The notes beneath the pieces were generated by a model that saw only the letters and a program-made list of their open reading frames with translations, had not been told where the DNA came from and searched no databases. Shown here one piece after another: positions 27,968-35,068 of a DNA stretch of 64,000 nt; position 1 is the first letter of the stretch, and the number at the start of each line of letters is the position of its first letter. The position numbers were made by a program, and so were the translations under genes. Source of the stretch: an archaeon UBA583 (lineage in GTDB: Archaea; Nanobdellota; Nanobdellia; Woesearchaeales; UBA583). The stretch lies in NCBI GenBank assembly GCA_002506365.1, contig DAXK01000045.1:36939-100938 (forward strand), read 5' to 3'.

Positions 27968-27990
27968 CGGACTTACCAACATTTGGTTTT
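27968..27990 (-). repeat. Displaced copy of the ychF P-loop codons
   Basis: 23 nt match 27877-27899 at 20 positions. The three differences are spaced exactly 6 nt apart and all fall on third codon positions, so this copy still reads Lys-Pro-Asn-Val-Gly-Lys-Ser on the minus strand. It lies 49-71 bp upstream of the ychF start, in the gap after the Tag gene, and has no start codon. Confidence 0.6.
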
Positions 27991-28028
27991 ATTTTTTCAA
28001 AAAAATAAAAATAAGTCAATTTTTCATT

Positions 28029-28730
28029 TCAAATTAACTCTTTAGCATCTGACTCAATACTACAAACTAAAATTTTACTAATTTGTGAATAACTAAAATC
28101 ACTTTGACTTTTCCAAACATTAAAAGCATTCTGAATTGCTTGTAAATCAGATTTAGAAGTTGGAGCATAATCTGACTTATTTGAACTAACAACACCCTCA
28201 CGCAATAAAACCTTCACAACATCTCGCGTTAAAAAATAAGCATCAAAGCCAACTGAACGCAAAAAATATGCGGTTGTAGTAATTCCAAACCTATTCCCAT
28301 TTTTATTTAAATACTTATACAATCCATACTGGTCATCCTTTGGCCAACTAACTAAAAACTTCCCAAAACTCCCATATTCTTTAGCAATCTGTTCAAAAAA
28401 CTCTGCATTAAAAATTACAGATTGAACTTTTCTTAAATTTCTAACAATTCTATCATCACTCATAATATTTTCATACTCATCAGGTGAAATATTATTTAAT
28501 CTACTAACATCAAACTTAAAAAAAACTTCTTCAAAACCTTCCCACTTATTTTCAATAACTTTCCAACTAAAAGCACTTTGAAAAACTCTCTTAGAAATCT
28601 CAGATAAATACCTATCATCAGATATTTTTAATAATTCTAAATCAGATTTTAAATTTAAACTTCCAAAAATCTCACAATCGCTCCCCTTTCTAGCTAGAGC
28701 AAACTGATAAATTTCATTAATATCTCTCAT
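28029..28730 (-). CDS. tag: DNA-3-methyladenine glycosylase I (Tag)
   Basis: 233 residues. The Tag motifs are present: FSWKVIENKWEGFEEVFFKF, DRIVRNLRKVQSVIFNA and YGSFGKFLVSWP, then TAYFLRSVGFDAYFLTRDVV, REGVVSS and AIQNAFNVWKSQS. It removes alkylated adenine from DNA in base-excision repair. The N-terminus lacks the usual zinc-snap Cys residues of bacterial Tag. The enzyme is cytosolic and stands alone, with a poly-A/T leader before the gene. Confidence 0.88.
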   Translation of the reverse strand: MRDINEIYQFALARKGSDCEIFGSLNLKSDLELLKISDDRYLSEISKRVFQSAFSWKVIENKWEGFEEVFFKFDVSRLNNISPDEYENIMSDDRIVRNLRKVQSVIFNAEFFEQIAKEYGSFGKFLVSWPKDDQYGLYKYLNKNGNRFGITTTAYFLRSVGFDAYFLTRDVVKVLLREGVVSSNKSDYAPTSKSDLQAIQNAFNVWKSQSDFSYSQISKILVCSIESDAKELI

Positions 28731-28847
28731 AATATTATTTAAAATTAAATTATTATAAAATTAACTCAAAAATAAAAATAAAAATAAATAAAATAAAGTA
28801 AAAACAAAAATAAAAAAGAAATAAAATAAAAACAAAATTTAAAATAA

Positions 28848-29939
28848 TTATTTAGTTTTCTTCAAATTAAAAACAACAATTTCATTTTGAGAACCAAGCC
28901 TCATCTTAGGACCCCACAATCCAGCTCCATCAGTCACATAAACAAAAGTATCAAAAATTTCATAAAATCCATCTGAATAATCATACATCAAATCAACAAT
29001 TAAAGTAGCTGGAAAAATTTGACCTCCGTGAGTATGACCATACAACAATAAATCAAACCCGTAACCTGCAGCAAACTCAACATTTCTAGGTTCATGATAC
29101 AAAAGCATAGAAAACTTATCATCATCTAATTTAATCCCATTCAAATAATCCTTAAACAAATCATTACTTCTTTCATAATCAATTCCAACAATCTCAAGTT
29201 CTCCAAAATTAACTTTTTTATTATTTAAAACAGTAATTGTTTCAATATCTGATAAATATTCAAATATCTTATCAGGAAAATGATAAAACTCATGATTCCC
29301 TCTTTCAAAATAAACTGGAACACCTAAAGTTTTAAACTTATCAAAATCTTCTTTTTCATACTTTTCAAAATCAATCAAATCACCCGTAAAAACAATAAAC
29401 TCAGGATTTTGAGCTAACGCCAAATCTAAAACATTTTCCATATATTCTTGATTAACTGTTCCATATTGGATATCTGAAATCTGAACAAATTTATAATCTC
29501 TATCAAGCTTTGAAGAATTAATAGAATAACTCTCAACCGCCAAAGGCTTTTCAAAATTATAAATAGATAAAATAACTAAAAAAATAAAACTTAAAGAAAA
29601 AAAATACTTAACAAACTTAAAATCTAATAACTCACGAGCTCTAAAAACCCACAAAAAAACATTTAACATCCAATAAATAAAAGATACAGTAAATGCAACT
29701 GCCATAATTCCTAAATAATACGAACTAATTCTTGTAATTTCCACTGAAATAAGTCGTGAAAAAATAAAAATAATCATATAAACAACATTAAACCCAAAAG
29801 TATAAGTTAAGATTTTAGCTTTCTCACAATGAAAAAATTGTTTATTTAACATTAACATAAATGGAAATGTGCAAACTCCTAAAAGCAACTGCGCAACAAT
29901 CATAAACATTAAAAAAAATAATATAGATTCTAATACCAT
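28848..29939 (-). CDS. Membrane-bound metallophosphoesterase
   Basis: About 363 residues from the ATG at 29939 (a TTG at 30002 would add 21 residues with another hydrophobic stretch; both are possible). Four hydrophobic segments cover the first ~145 residues, followed by a calcineurin-type phosphoesterase domain: QISDIQYGT, FTGDLID, ERGNHEFYHFP, LLLYHEPRN-like and LLLYGHTHGGQIFP, giving the metal-binding D-x-H variant, GD, GNHE, H and GHTH motifs. The first motif reads D-x-Q instead of D-x-H. Homologs (YkuE/YaeI type) cleave phospholipid or UDP-sugar phosphoesters at the membrane; the substrate here is unknown. Confidence 0.8.
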   Translation of the reverse strand: MVLESILFFLMFMIVAQLLLGVCTFPFMLMLNKQFFHCEKAKILTYTFGFNVVYMIIFIFSRLISVEITRISSYYLGIMAVAFTVSFIYWMLNVFLWVFRARELLDFKFVKYFFSLSFIFLVILSIYNFEKPLAVESYSINSSKLDRDYKFVQISDIQYGTVNQEYMENVLDLALAQNPEFIVFTGDLIDFEKYEKEDFDKFKTLGVPVYFERGNHEFYHFPDKIFEYLSDIETITVLNNKKVNFGELEIVGIDYERSNDLFKDYLNGIKLDDDKFSMLLYHEPRNVEFAAGYGFDLLLYGHTHGGQIFPATLIVDLMYDYSDGFYEIFDTFVYVTDGAGLWGPKMRLGSQNEIVVFNLKKTK

Positions 29940-30025
29940 AAAATAATAAACCAAAATACAATTAAAAATAAATGTTGTAACTAACAAACTAACAAACAAC
30001 AAACTAACAAAATTAATAGAACTAA

Positions 30026-30034
30026 TTTTATAAA
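30026..30034 (+). promoter_or_regulatory. TATA element of the 30057 gene
   Basis: TTTTATAAA ends 23 nt before the ATG at 30057. It is nearly palindromic and could also fire toward the metallophosphoesterase if the TTG start at 30002 is used. Confidence 0.4.
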
Positions 30035-30056
30035 CTAATTTTTATTATTACAAACT

Positions 30057-30776
30057 ATGACACTAAACTCATTTTCATTAAATTTACCATTATATGAAAA
30101 AAACCTTTCAATAGAAAATCCAACCCAATTAGTAAAACATTTTCAAACTGATAATTTTATAACAATTGAAAAACTTGAAAATATAATTTCTCCGATTCAA
30201 AACTTTTCACCATGTTCAATGTTACTAGAAAACCAAAATGATTTATTTTACCATCTACAAAAACTCCACACAATAAGTTCAGCCCATTACAAACTAGGAA
30301 TAACTCATAATATGAAAGGAAAATTTCCACACTCTTGTTGCGGAATATCTTCTGATAACTTAAACTTTTCACTATTACAACTAGGATATGAAAACTCAAT
30401 GAAAGTATCATCAGATAAAGAATTTGACCACGAATATAATTTATTACCATTCACCCTAAAAAAAGAAAATAAAAAAGGAGTAATAATAATAGATCCAACA
30501 TCAGACCAACTATGGCACAAACTCCATCCAAAACAAAGACCAAAAAATATGATAACTGTTCACTTTTCAAACATTTGGGAATATAAAACTAACTGGCATA
30601 ATGGGGCAAATTTATCTCCTGATGGAATTACAAATAAAAGAACAATCAAAGATACACTAACTTGGAATAAAAATAAATCAAAAAATACTAAAATAAGTTT
30701 TCAAAATTTTCACGAAGGATTAGCCCAAATTGAAATTTTTAAATCATTAAAAAATCCAATTAAATTAAACATTTAA
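30057..30776 (+). CDS. Hypothetical protein, possible transglutaminase/papain-like fold
   Basis: 239 residues, no signal peptide. The middle has the spacing of a papain-like triad: Cys94/Cys95 in HSCCGISSDNLN followed by SLLQLGYE, His125 in DHEYNLLPF, and Asp146 in IIIDPTSDQLW. The order Cys, then H-x-Y/W, then IDPT-x-D-Q is common in transglutaminase-like cysteine peptidases. This is a motif-level inference; I cannot name a family. The last ~80 residues are basic. It is divergent from the metallophosphoesterase gene. Confidence 0.6.
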   Translation: MTLNSFSLNLPLYEKNLSIENPTQLVKHFQTDNFITIEKLENIISPIQNFSPCSMLLENQNDLFYHLQKLHTISSAHYKLGITHNMKGKFPHSCCGISSDNLNFSLLQLGYENSMKVSSDKEFDHEYNLLPFTLKKENKKGVIIIDPTSDQLWHKLHPKQRPKNMITVHFSNIWEYKTNWHNGANLSPDGITNKRTIKDTLTWNKNKSKNTKISFQNFHEGLAQIEIFKSLKNPIKLNI

Positions 30777-30827
30777 AATTTATAATTTAACCATCTAACT
30801 CTATAATATAACTACAACTTGTGACAA

Positions 30828-32228
30828 ATGAGTTTTATAAAACCAACAAACAAAAATAAATTAATGGTAGAAAAAAAAACACCAGTTTCTAAACCTAAAA
30901 CAAAGGAAAAAGAAACTAAAATGAAGACTTCAAAAGAAAATTCAAAAGTTAAAACAGAAGAAAAAAAAATTGAAGAAAAAAAAGTAAAAACTAAAAAATC
31001 AACAACTAAAAAATCAGAACCAAAAAAAAAAGTTTCTAAAGCTTCTGATTCAAAAAAAACACAAACTAAATCAACTAAAAAAGTTGAAGAAAAAAAAGTT
31101 GAAACTAAAAAATCAACAACTAAAAAAACTAAAAAGAAAATTAGTGAATCAAAACTTTGGAAAGTTTTATCATTAGTATTAGTAATTGTAGTAGTATTTT
31201 TAGCATTTGCAATTGGAATTAAATTCTTTACTGGAACTTCATCAGATGATTCATTTGAAAAAGAATTAGATAAAAAAGTTGAAGACTTAAACAATCCAAT
31301 CCTAACAACACCATCAAATACTGATGTTTCATTACTAATTGTAGAAGATAAAAATTGTGCTAATTGTCAAGTTGACTTTTTAGCTGAACAAATTAAATTA
31401 AACTTAATTCCAAATTTAACAGTTGAAAAAACACAATTCGATTCAGACGTAGGTTCAGCAATCACACAACAACTAGGAATTAAAATTGTTCCTGTTTTTC
31501 TATTTAGTAAAAACTTAGAACAAAGAAAAGATTGGGAAAAATTAGCAAGCGTAATGATCCCAGTTGAAATTTCAGGAGCTGAATACTTTTTACTAAATCC
31601 AATGGCAATTGAATTTAAAACTTTAATTGAAACACCAATTCAAACTGAATCTGCAATCACATACGGAAACAAAGATGCAAAAGTAACATTAGTTGAATTT
31701 AGTGACTTTGAATGTCCAGTATGCGCTTTAATGAAAGGAAGTCCTGAATTAACTCAAGAATTTAAAACTCAAAACCCAACATTCATTCCAACAATTCCAA
31801 AAATTATGGAAGAATATGTTGAAACTGGAAAAGTAAAATATGTATTTTATAACTTTCCAATTGATAGAATTCACCAATCAGCTAGAGCTGCTCACAATGC
31901 AGGATTATGTGCTAATGAACAAAATAAATTCAAAGAATATTCAGATGTATTATATCAAAAAAGATCAAAATGGGTTGAACACACAAATAATACTAAACAA
32001 ATTTTAACTAACTTTGCTAAAGATTTAGACTTAGATAAATCACAATTTGAAACTTGTATGGAAACTCAAAAATATAATGATCAAATTGATAGTGAAATGA
32101 AATTAGCTCTTCCTTACGGTGTAGCTGGAACTCCAACTTACTTTGTAAATAAACAAATTATCACAGGATTAGTTGATTATGAAACATTTAAATCAGTTGT
32201 TGAATCTGAATTAGAGAAATCACAATAA
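30828..32228 (+). CDS. Membrane-anchored DsbA-like thiol-disulfide oxidoreductase with two thioredoxin folds
   Basis: 466 residues. A Lys/Glu/Ser/Thr-rich cytoplasmic tail of about 108 residues, with repeated KKSTTKK units, precedes one TM helix (KVLSLVLVIVVVFLAFAIG). Outside are a first thioredoxin-like domain with CANC (177-180) and a second DsbA-type domain with CPVC (296-299), a cis-Pro loop (VAGTPTYFVN) and an inserted helical region. It probably forms or isomerises disulfides in exported proteins. A closely similar single-domain protein is encoded at 59813. An alternative start (ATG 30864) has its own TATA at 30832-30841. It is followed after 9 nt by a membrane protein gene, probably in one operon. 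Confidence 0.9.
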   Translation: MSFIKPTNKNKLMVEKKTPVSKPKTKEKETKMKTSKENSKVKTEEKKIEEKKVKTKKSTTKKSEPKKKVSKASDSKKTQTKSTKKVEEKKVETKKSTTKKTKKKISESKLWKVLSLVLVIVVVFLAFAIGIKFFTGTSSDDSFEKELDKKVEDLNNPILTTPSNTDVSLLIVEDKNCANCQVDFLAEQIKLNLIPNLTVEKTQFDSDVGSAITQQLGIKIVPVFLFSKNLEQRKDWEKLASVMIPVEISGAEYFLLNPMAIEFKTLIETPIQTESAITYGNKDAKVTLVEFSDFECPVCALMKGSPELTQEFKTQNPTFIPTIPKIMEEYVETGKVKYVFYNFPIDRIHQSARAAHNAGLCANEQNKFKEYSDVLYQKRSKWVEHTNNTKQILTNFAKDLDLDKSQFETCMETQKYNDQIDSEMKLALPYGVAGTPTYFVNKQIITGLVDYETFKSVVESELEKSQ

Positions 32229-32237
32229 TAAATCAAA

Positions 32238-32693
32238 ATGATAAATTTTATTTTAATTTATTTTATTTCTTATTTTTTAACATTTTTAGGTTTTTTACTA
32301 GCCAAAGAAGAAGTTGTTAAAGACGAATTAAAAGAAATCCAAAGAGCAATTACATTCTCAGTTGACGGATTAGTATTTATTACATACATTTTAATGTTAT
32401 ATTTATTTACTGAACACATTATTGTAATTATTATAACTATCACATTATTAATACTTAAATTAATTAGTTCACACAAAAAAATTAACTATCTAAAACAAAT
32501 TCACAATGTATTATTATTTTCATCAACTATATTATTTACATTTAAATTTTCTGATTCAAATTTAATTTATTTATCAATTATCCCAATGATTGTATTATTT
32601 ATAGAAAATACAAATCAAAAACTATCTAAAAGGTCTGAAATATACAAATTTGTATTATTAACAGTTCTTTTAATCTTATTAAATGTGTTATAA
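32238..32693 (+). CDS. Multi-pass membrane protein, operon partner of the DsbA-like gene
   Basis: 151 residues with about five or six hydrophobic segments (INFILIYFISYFLTFLGFLL, VFITYILMLYLF, VIIITITLLILKLI, LIYLSIIPMIVLF, VLLTVLLILLNVL). A conserved-looking loop, KEEVVKDELKEIQRA, lies after the first segment. It starts 9 nt after the DsbA-like stop, so the two are probably co-transcribed. It has no Cys, so it is not an evident VKOR/DsbB electron acceptor. Function unknown. Confidence 0.62.
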   Translation: MINFILIYFISYFLTFLGFLLAKEEVVKDELKEIQRAITFSVDGLVFITYILMLYLFTEHIIVIIITITLLILKLISSHKKINYLKQIHNVLLFSSTILFTFKFSDSNLIYLSIIPMIVLFIENTNQKLSKRSEIYKFVLLTVLLILLNVL

Positions 32694-32767
32694 TTTAACA
32701 TATTTATTTTTAATTTAACATCTAATTTTCAAAAAGTATATAAATCTCAAAATTCATTTATTATCAA

Positions 32768-33157
32768 ATGGTAAGAACAGATTTAATTCAAATTCTTGAT
32801 AAAATTTTAACACAAAGAATAAAACAAGATTTTAATATTGACAAACAATCAAAAAATTTATTTAAAGTAAATACAGATTTAGAACACATAGGGCTCCAAA
32901 ATCTAATAGGACATTATGATGAAACATTCACACTAGAACATCACAACCCAGTAAATAAAGCTCAATTTTCGTCAAATAAAACACAACAATACTCCAAACC
33001 ATACGAATTTGGAAAAGTTAATTTAAGATATACTGATAATGGTGTTGATATAATCACAAAACTATGTTGTGGAAAAAAAATTAAACTATCAATCCCTCAA
33101 CAATTTTTAGATAAATCTAATGAATATAATGTAATGGGTGAACATTTTGTATATTAA
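32768..33157 (+). CDS. Hypothetical protein, paralog of the following gene
   Basis: 129 residues. A helical start (MVRTDLIQILDKILTQRIKQ) leads to an HHNPVN motif near the middle and a beta-rich end (FGKVNLRY, CCGKKIKLSIPQQFL). The next gene (33205) has the same layout, with HHKLIN and KTINFSIPYSLL at equivalent places, so the two form a tandem paralog pair. No family recognised. Confidence 0.55.
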   Translation: MVRTDLIQILDKILTQRIKQDFNIDKQSKNLFKVNTDLEHIGLQNLIGHYDETFTLEHHNPVNKAQFSSNKTQQYSKPYEFGKVNLRYTDNGVDIITKLCCGKKIKLSIPQQFLDKSNEYNVMGEHFVY

Positions 33158-33204
33158 AAATAAATAATATAAATAATTTAAAGTAAACCAAAATAAAATA
33201 AAAA

Positions 33205-33549
33205 TTGAAACAAAAAATTAAACGAAGACAACAAAAACTAACAAATTCATTATGTGAAATATTAGAAAATGAAATATTGGATAAAATTTCAAAAAAAGAT
33301 TTTATTGATCTTGAAACTCAAAGTTTAATCTTAGAAGATTTAGACTTTATGGACATATATACTCAAAAAAGTAAAATCCAACACCATAAATTAATAAATA
33401 ATAACTACTCTTTATTAAATCCTCAAACTCTTGGGGAGGCAGAAATTTATCACAATTTTAAAAGTACATTAATAAAAATTAATTTATATTCTAATCCTTC
33501 TAAAACAATTAATTTTTCAATTCCTTATTCATTATTACAAAATGATTAA
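33205..33549 (+). CDS. Hypothetical protein with TTG start, paralog of the preceding gene
   Basis: 114 residues. No ATG is present near the start; the TTG at 33205 gives a basic helix (KQKIKRRQQKLTN) and has a TATA-like run (ATAAATAATT, about 33169-33178) at leaderless spacing. This is the only TTG start in the window with clear promoter support. The middle has HHKLIN and the end has a strand pair like the 32768 protein. It is short, soluble and of unknown role. Confidence 0.5.
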   Translation: MKQKIKRRQQKLTNSLCEILENEILDKISKKDFIDLETQSLILEDLDFMDIYTQKSKIQHHKLINNNYSLLNPQTLGEAEIYHNFKSTLIKINLYSNPSKTINFSIPYSLLQND

Positions 33550-33586
33550 TTTTTTTTAAAAACAAATAATATAAAATAATCTTATA

Positions 33587-34267
33587 ATGGGAAAACTAAT
33601 TTTAGTTAGACACGGACAATCTATTTGGAATTTACAAAATAGATTTACAGGATGGGTTGATGTAAACTTATCACAAAAAGGAATTAAAGAAGCAAAAAAC
33701 GCAGGAAAATTACTAAAAGATTTTAAATTTGATATCGCATACACATCAGATTTACAAAGAGCAAATGAAACTCTAAACTTAATTTTAAACGAAAATCCAA
33801 ATCATGAGGAATTTATTATTCATCATAACGATAAAAGTTATGATGAATTCACACTTTCAAAACAAGATAAAAAAACAATTGCTGTAATTAAAAATCCAAA
33901 ATTAAACGAAAGACATTACGGAGATTTACAAGGATTAAACAAACAAGAGACAATTGATGAATTTGGTGATGAGCAAGTCCACATTTGGCGTAGAAGTTAC
34001 AATATTGCTCCACCAAATGGAGAATCACTAAAAGATACATACTCTAGAGCAGTCCCATACTTTAAATCAAAAATTTTAAAAAAAGTAATAGAAGAAAATA
34101 AAACAATTATTATATCAGCTCACGGAAATAGTATAAGAGCAATAATTAAATATCTTGAAAAGATTTCAAACAAAGATATTCCTAACTTAGAATTAGCAAC
34201 TGGTCAACCAATAGTATATAATATTTCAAAATCAGGTAAAATTACTAAAAAATTAATTTTACAATAA
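33587..34267 (+). CDS. gpmA: 2,3-bisphosphoglycerate-dependent phosphoglycerate mutase
   Basis: 226 residues with the GpmA motifs: LVRHGQSIWN (phospho-His in RHG), FTGWVDVNLS, ERHYGDLQGLNK, WRRSYNIAPPNGES and ISAHGNSIRAI, closing with ELATGQPIVYN. It interconverts 3- and 2-phosphoglycerate in glycolysis/gluconeogenesis. Archaea more often use the cofactor-independent enzyme, so this bacterial-type gene was probably acquired laterally. It stands alone with a short AT-rich promoter. Confidence 0.95.
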   Translation: MGKLILVRHGQSIWNLQNRFTGWVDVNLSQKGIKEAKNAGKLLKDFKFDIAYTSDLQRANETLNLILNENPNHEEFIIHHNDKSYDEFTLSKQDKKTIAVIKNPKLNERHYGDLQGLNKQETIDEFGDEQVHIWRRSYNIAPPNGESLKDTYSRAVPYFKSKILKKVIEENKTIIISAHGNSIRAIIKYLEKISNKDIPNLELATGQPIVYNISKSGKITKKLILQ

Positions 34268-34366
34268 TTTTTCTAATTAAAATAAATAAAAAATAAACAC
34301 TTTAATTTTTAAAATAAATATTTTTAATAAAATAAAAATAATTAATAATAGTTTAAAACTACTATT

Positions 34367-34756
34367 TTACTTATTAGAACAAGACTCAAACATATCACAT
34401 CTATGACATCCTTCAGACTTAGGAACACAAGTATCATACTTTGCCCCCCACTCTTGTAATTGCTTAATAACTGGAATTAATTCTCTTCCAGCCTCAGTTA
34501 AATTATAAGAAATAATAACATTCTTAATCTCAACCTTAGTTTTAGAAACTAAACCACTAGAAACTAACTCATCTAATCTCATTGAAATTGCTCTACTTGT
34601 AACTCCAGGTAAAATTTTTTCAAAATCTCTATACCTAAAACTATTATTCATATCTTTTGCCATCTCAAGTAATAAAAAAATCATCCACTTTTTCCCAAGT
34701 AAATCTAAATTTTTATACAAAACACAATTTTTTTTTTCAAGTTCTAAATTATCCAT
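34367..34756 (-). CDS. HxlR-family winged-helix transcription regulator
   Basis: 129 residues from the ATG at 34756 (a TTG at 34816 is rejected because a TATA at 34781-34790 is correctly spaced for 34756). HxlR features are CVLYKNLDLLGKKWMIFLL near the start, RYRDFEKILPGVTSRAISMR (recognition helix), LDELVSSGLVSK and YNLTEAGRELIPVIKQLQEW. The C-terminus adds a Cys cluster (CVPKSEGCHRCDMFESC) that could bind metal or sense redox. It is divergent from nrdD across about 310 bp, so it might control it, but no HxlR operator can be defined. Confidence 0.85.
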   Translation of the reverse strand: MDNLELEKKNCVLYKNLDLLGKKWMIFLLLEMAKDMNNSFRYRDFEKILPGVTSRAISMRLDELVSSGLVSKTKVEIKNVIISYNLTEAGRELIPVIKQLQEWGAKYDTCVPKSEGCHRCDMFESCSNK

Positions 34757-34780
34757 AAAAATTAAATAATAATTATCCTT

Positions 34781-34790
34781 TATAAATAAT
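34781..34790 (-). promoter_or_regulatory. TATA element of the HxlR gene
   Basis: Minus-strand ATTATTTATA lies 25-34 nt before the ATG at 34756 and decides that start. Confidence 0.5.
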
Positions 34791-34963
34791 CTTCTATAAA
34801 AATTTATACAATACAAAACTACAAAATTTCAATAAAATCTAAATAAAAAGTATAAATTTCTAAAAAAATCATTTACTATTAAAAAGAATAGTAAATTTTA
34901 GTTTTTTTTAATTAAAAATAATACTGACTAATCAAAACTAATAAATAGCTATCAAAATAAAAA

Positions 34964-35012
34964 ACACAACATATAGTAGTTAATTCGATAGTTACGACAC
35001 AACATATAGTAT
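34964..35012 (+). promoter_or_regulatory. Tandem NrdR-box-like operators upstream of nrdD
   Basis: Two nearly identical 16-mers, ACACAACATATAGTAG (34964-34979) and ACACAACATATAGTAT (34997-35012), are 33 bp apart, about three helical turns. They match the published NrdR box (acaCwAtATaTwGtgt) at 13 and 14 of 16 positions, and paired boxes about three turns apart are typical of NrdR sites. They lie just upstream of the TATA of nrdD. No NrdR gene lies in the window. Confidence 0.65.
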
Positions 35013-35032
35013 ATATAATATTATATAGAATT

Positions 35033-35042
35033 TATTTATATA
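35033..35042 (+). promoter_or_regulatory. TATA element of nrdD
   Basis: TATTTATATA lies 27-36 nt before the nrdD ATG (35069) and about 20 bp after the second NrdR-like box, so a bound regulator could block the basal factors. Confidence 0.45.
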
Positions 35043-35068
35043 CTTAATTCACAAGATTTATTCTATCA

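Noticed and set aside
30860..31140. Regularly repeated A/T-rich units (AACTAAAAAATCAACAAC-like) resembling a satellite or CRISPR repeats
   Set aside because: They encode the KKSTTKK/KVEEKK units of the DsbA-like protein's tail in one frame, and spacers are not unique or of even length.
30812..31294. 160-codon minus-strand frame rich in Phe/Ser/Val
   Set aside because: It is the antisense of the Lys-rich DsbA-like tail; its composition is explained by that.
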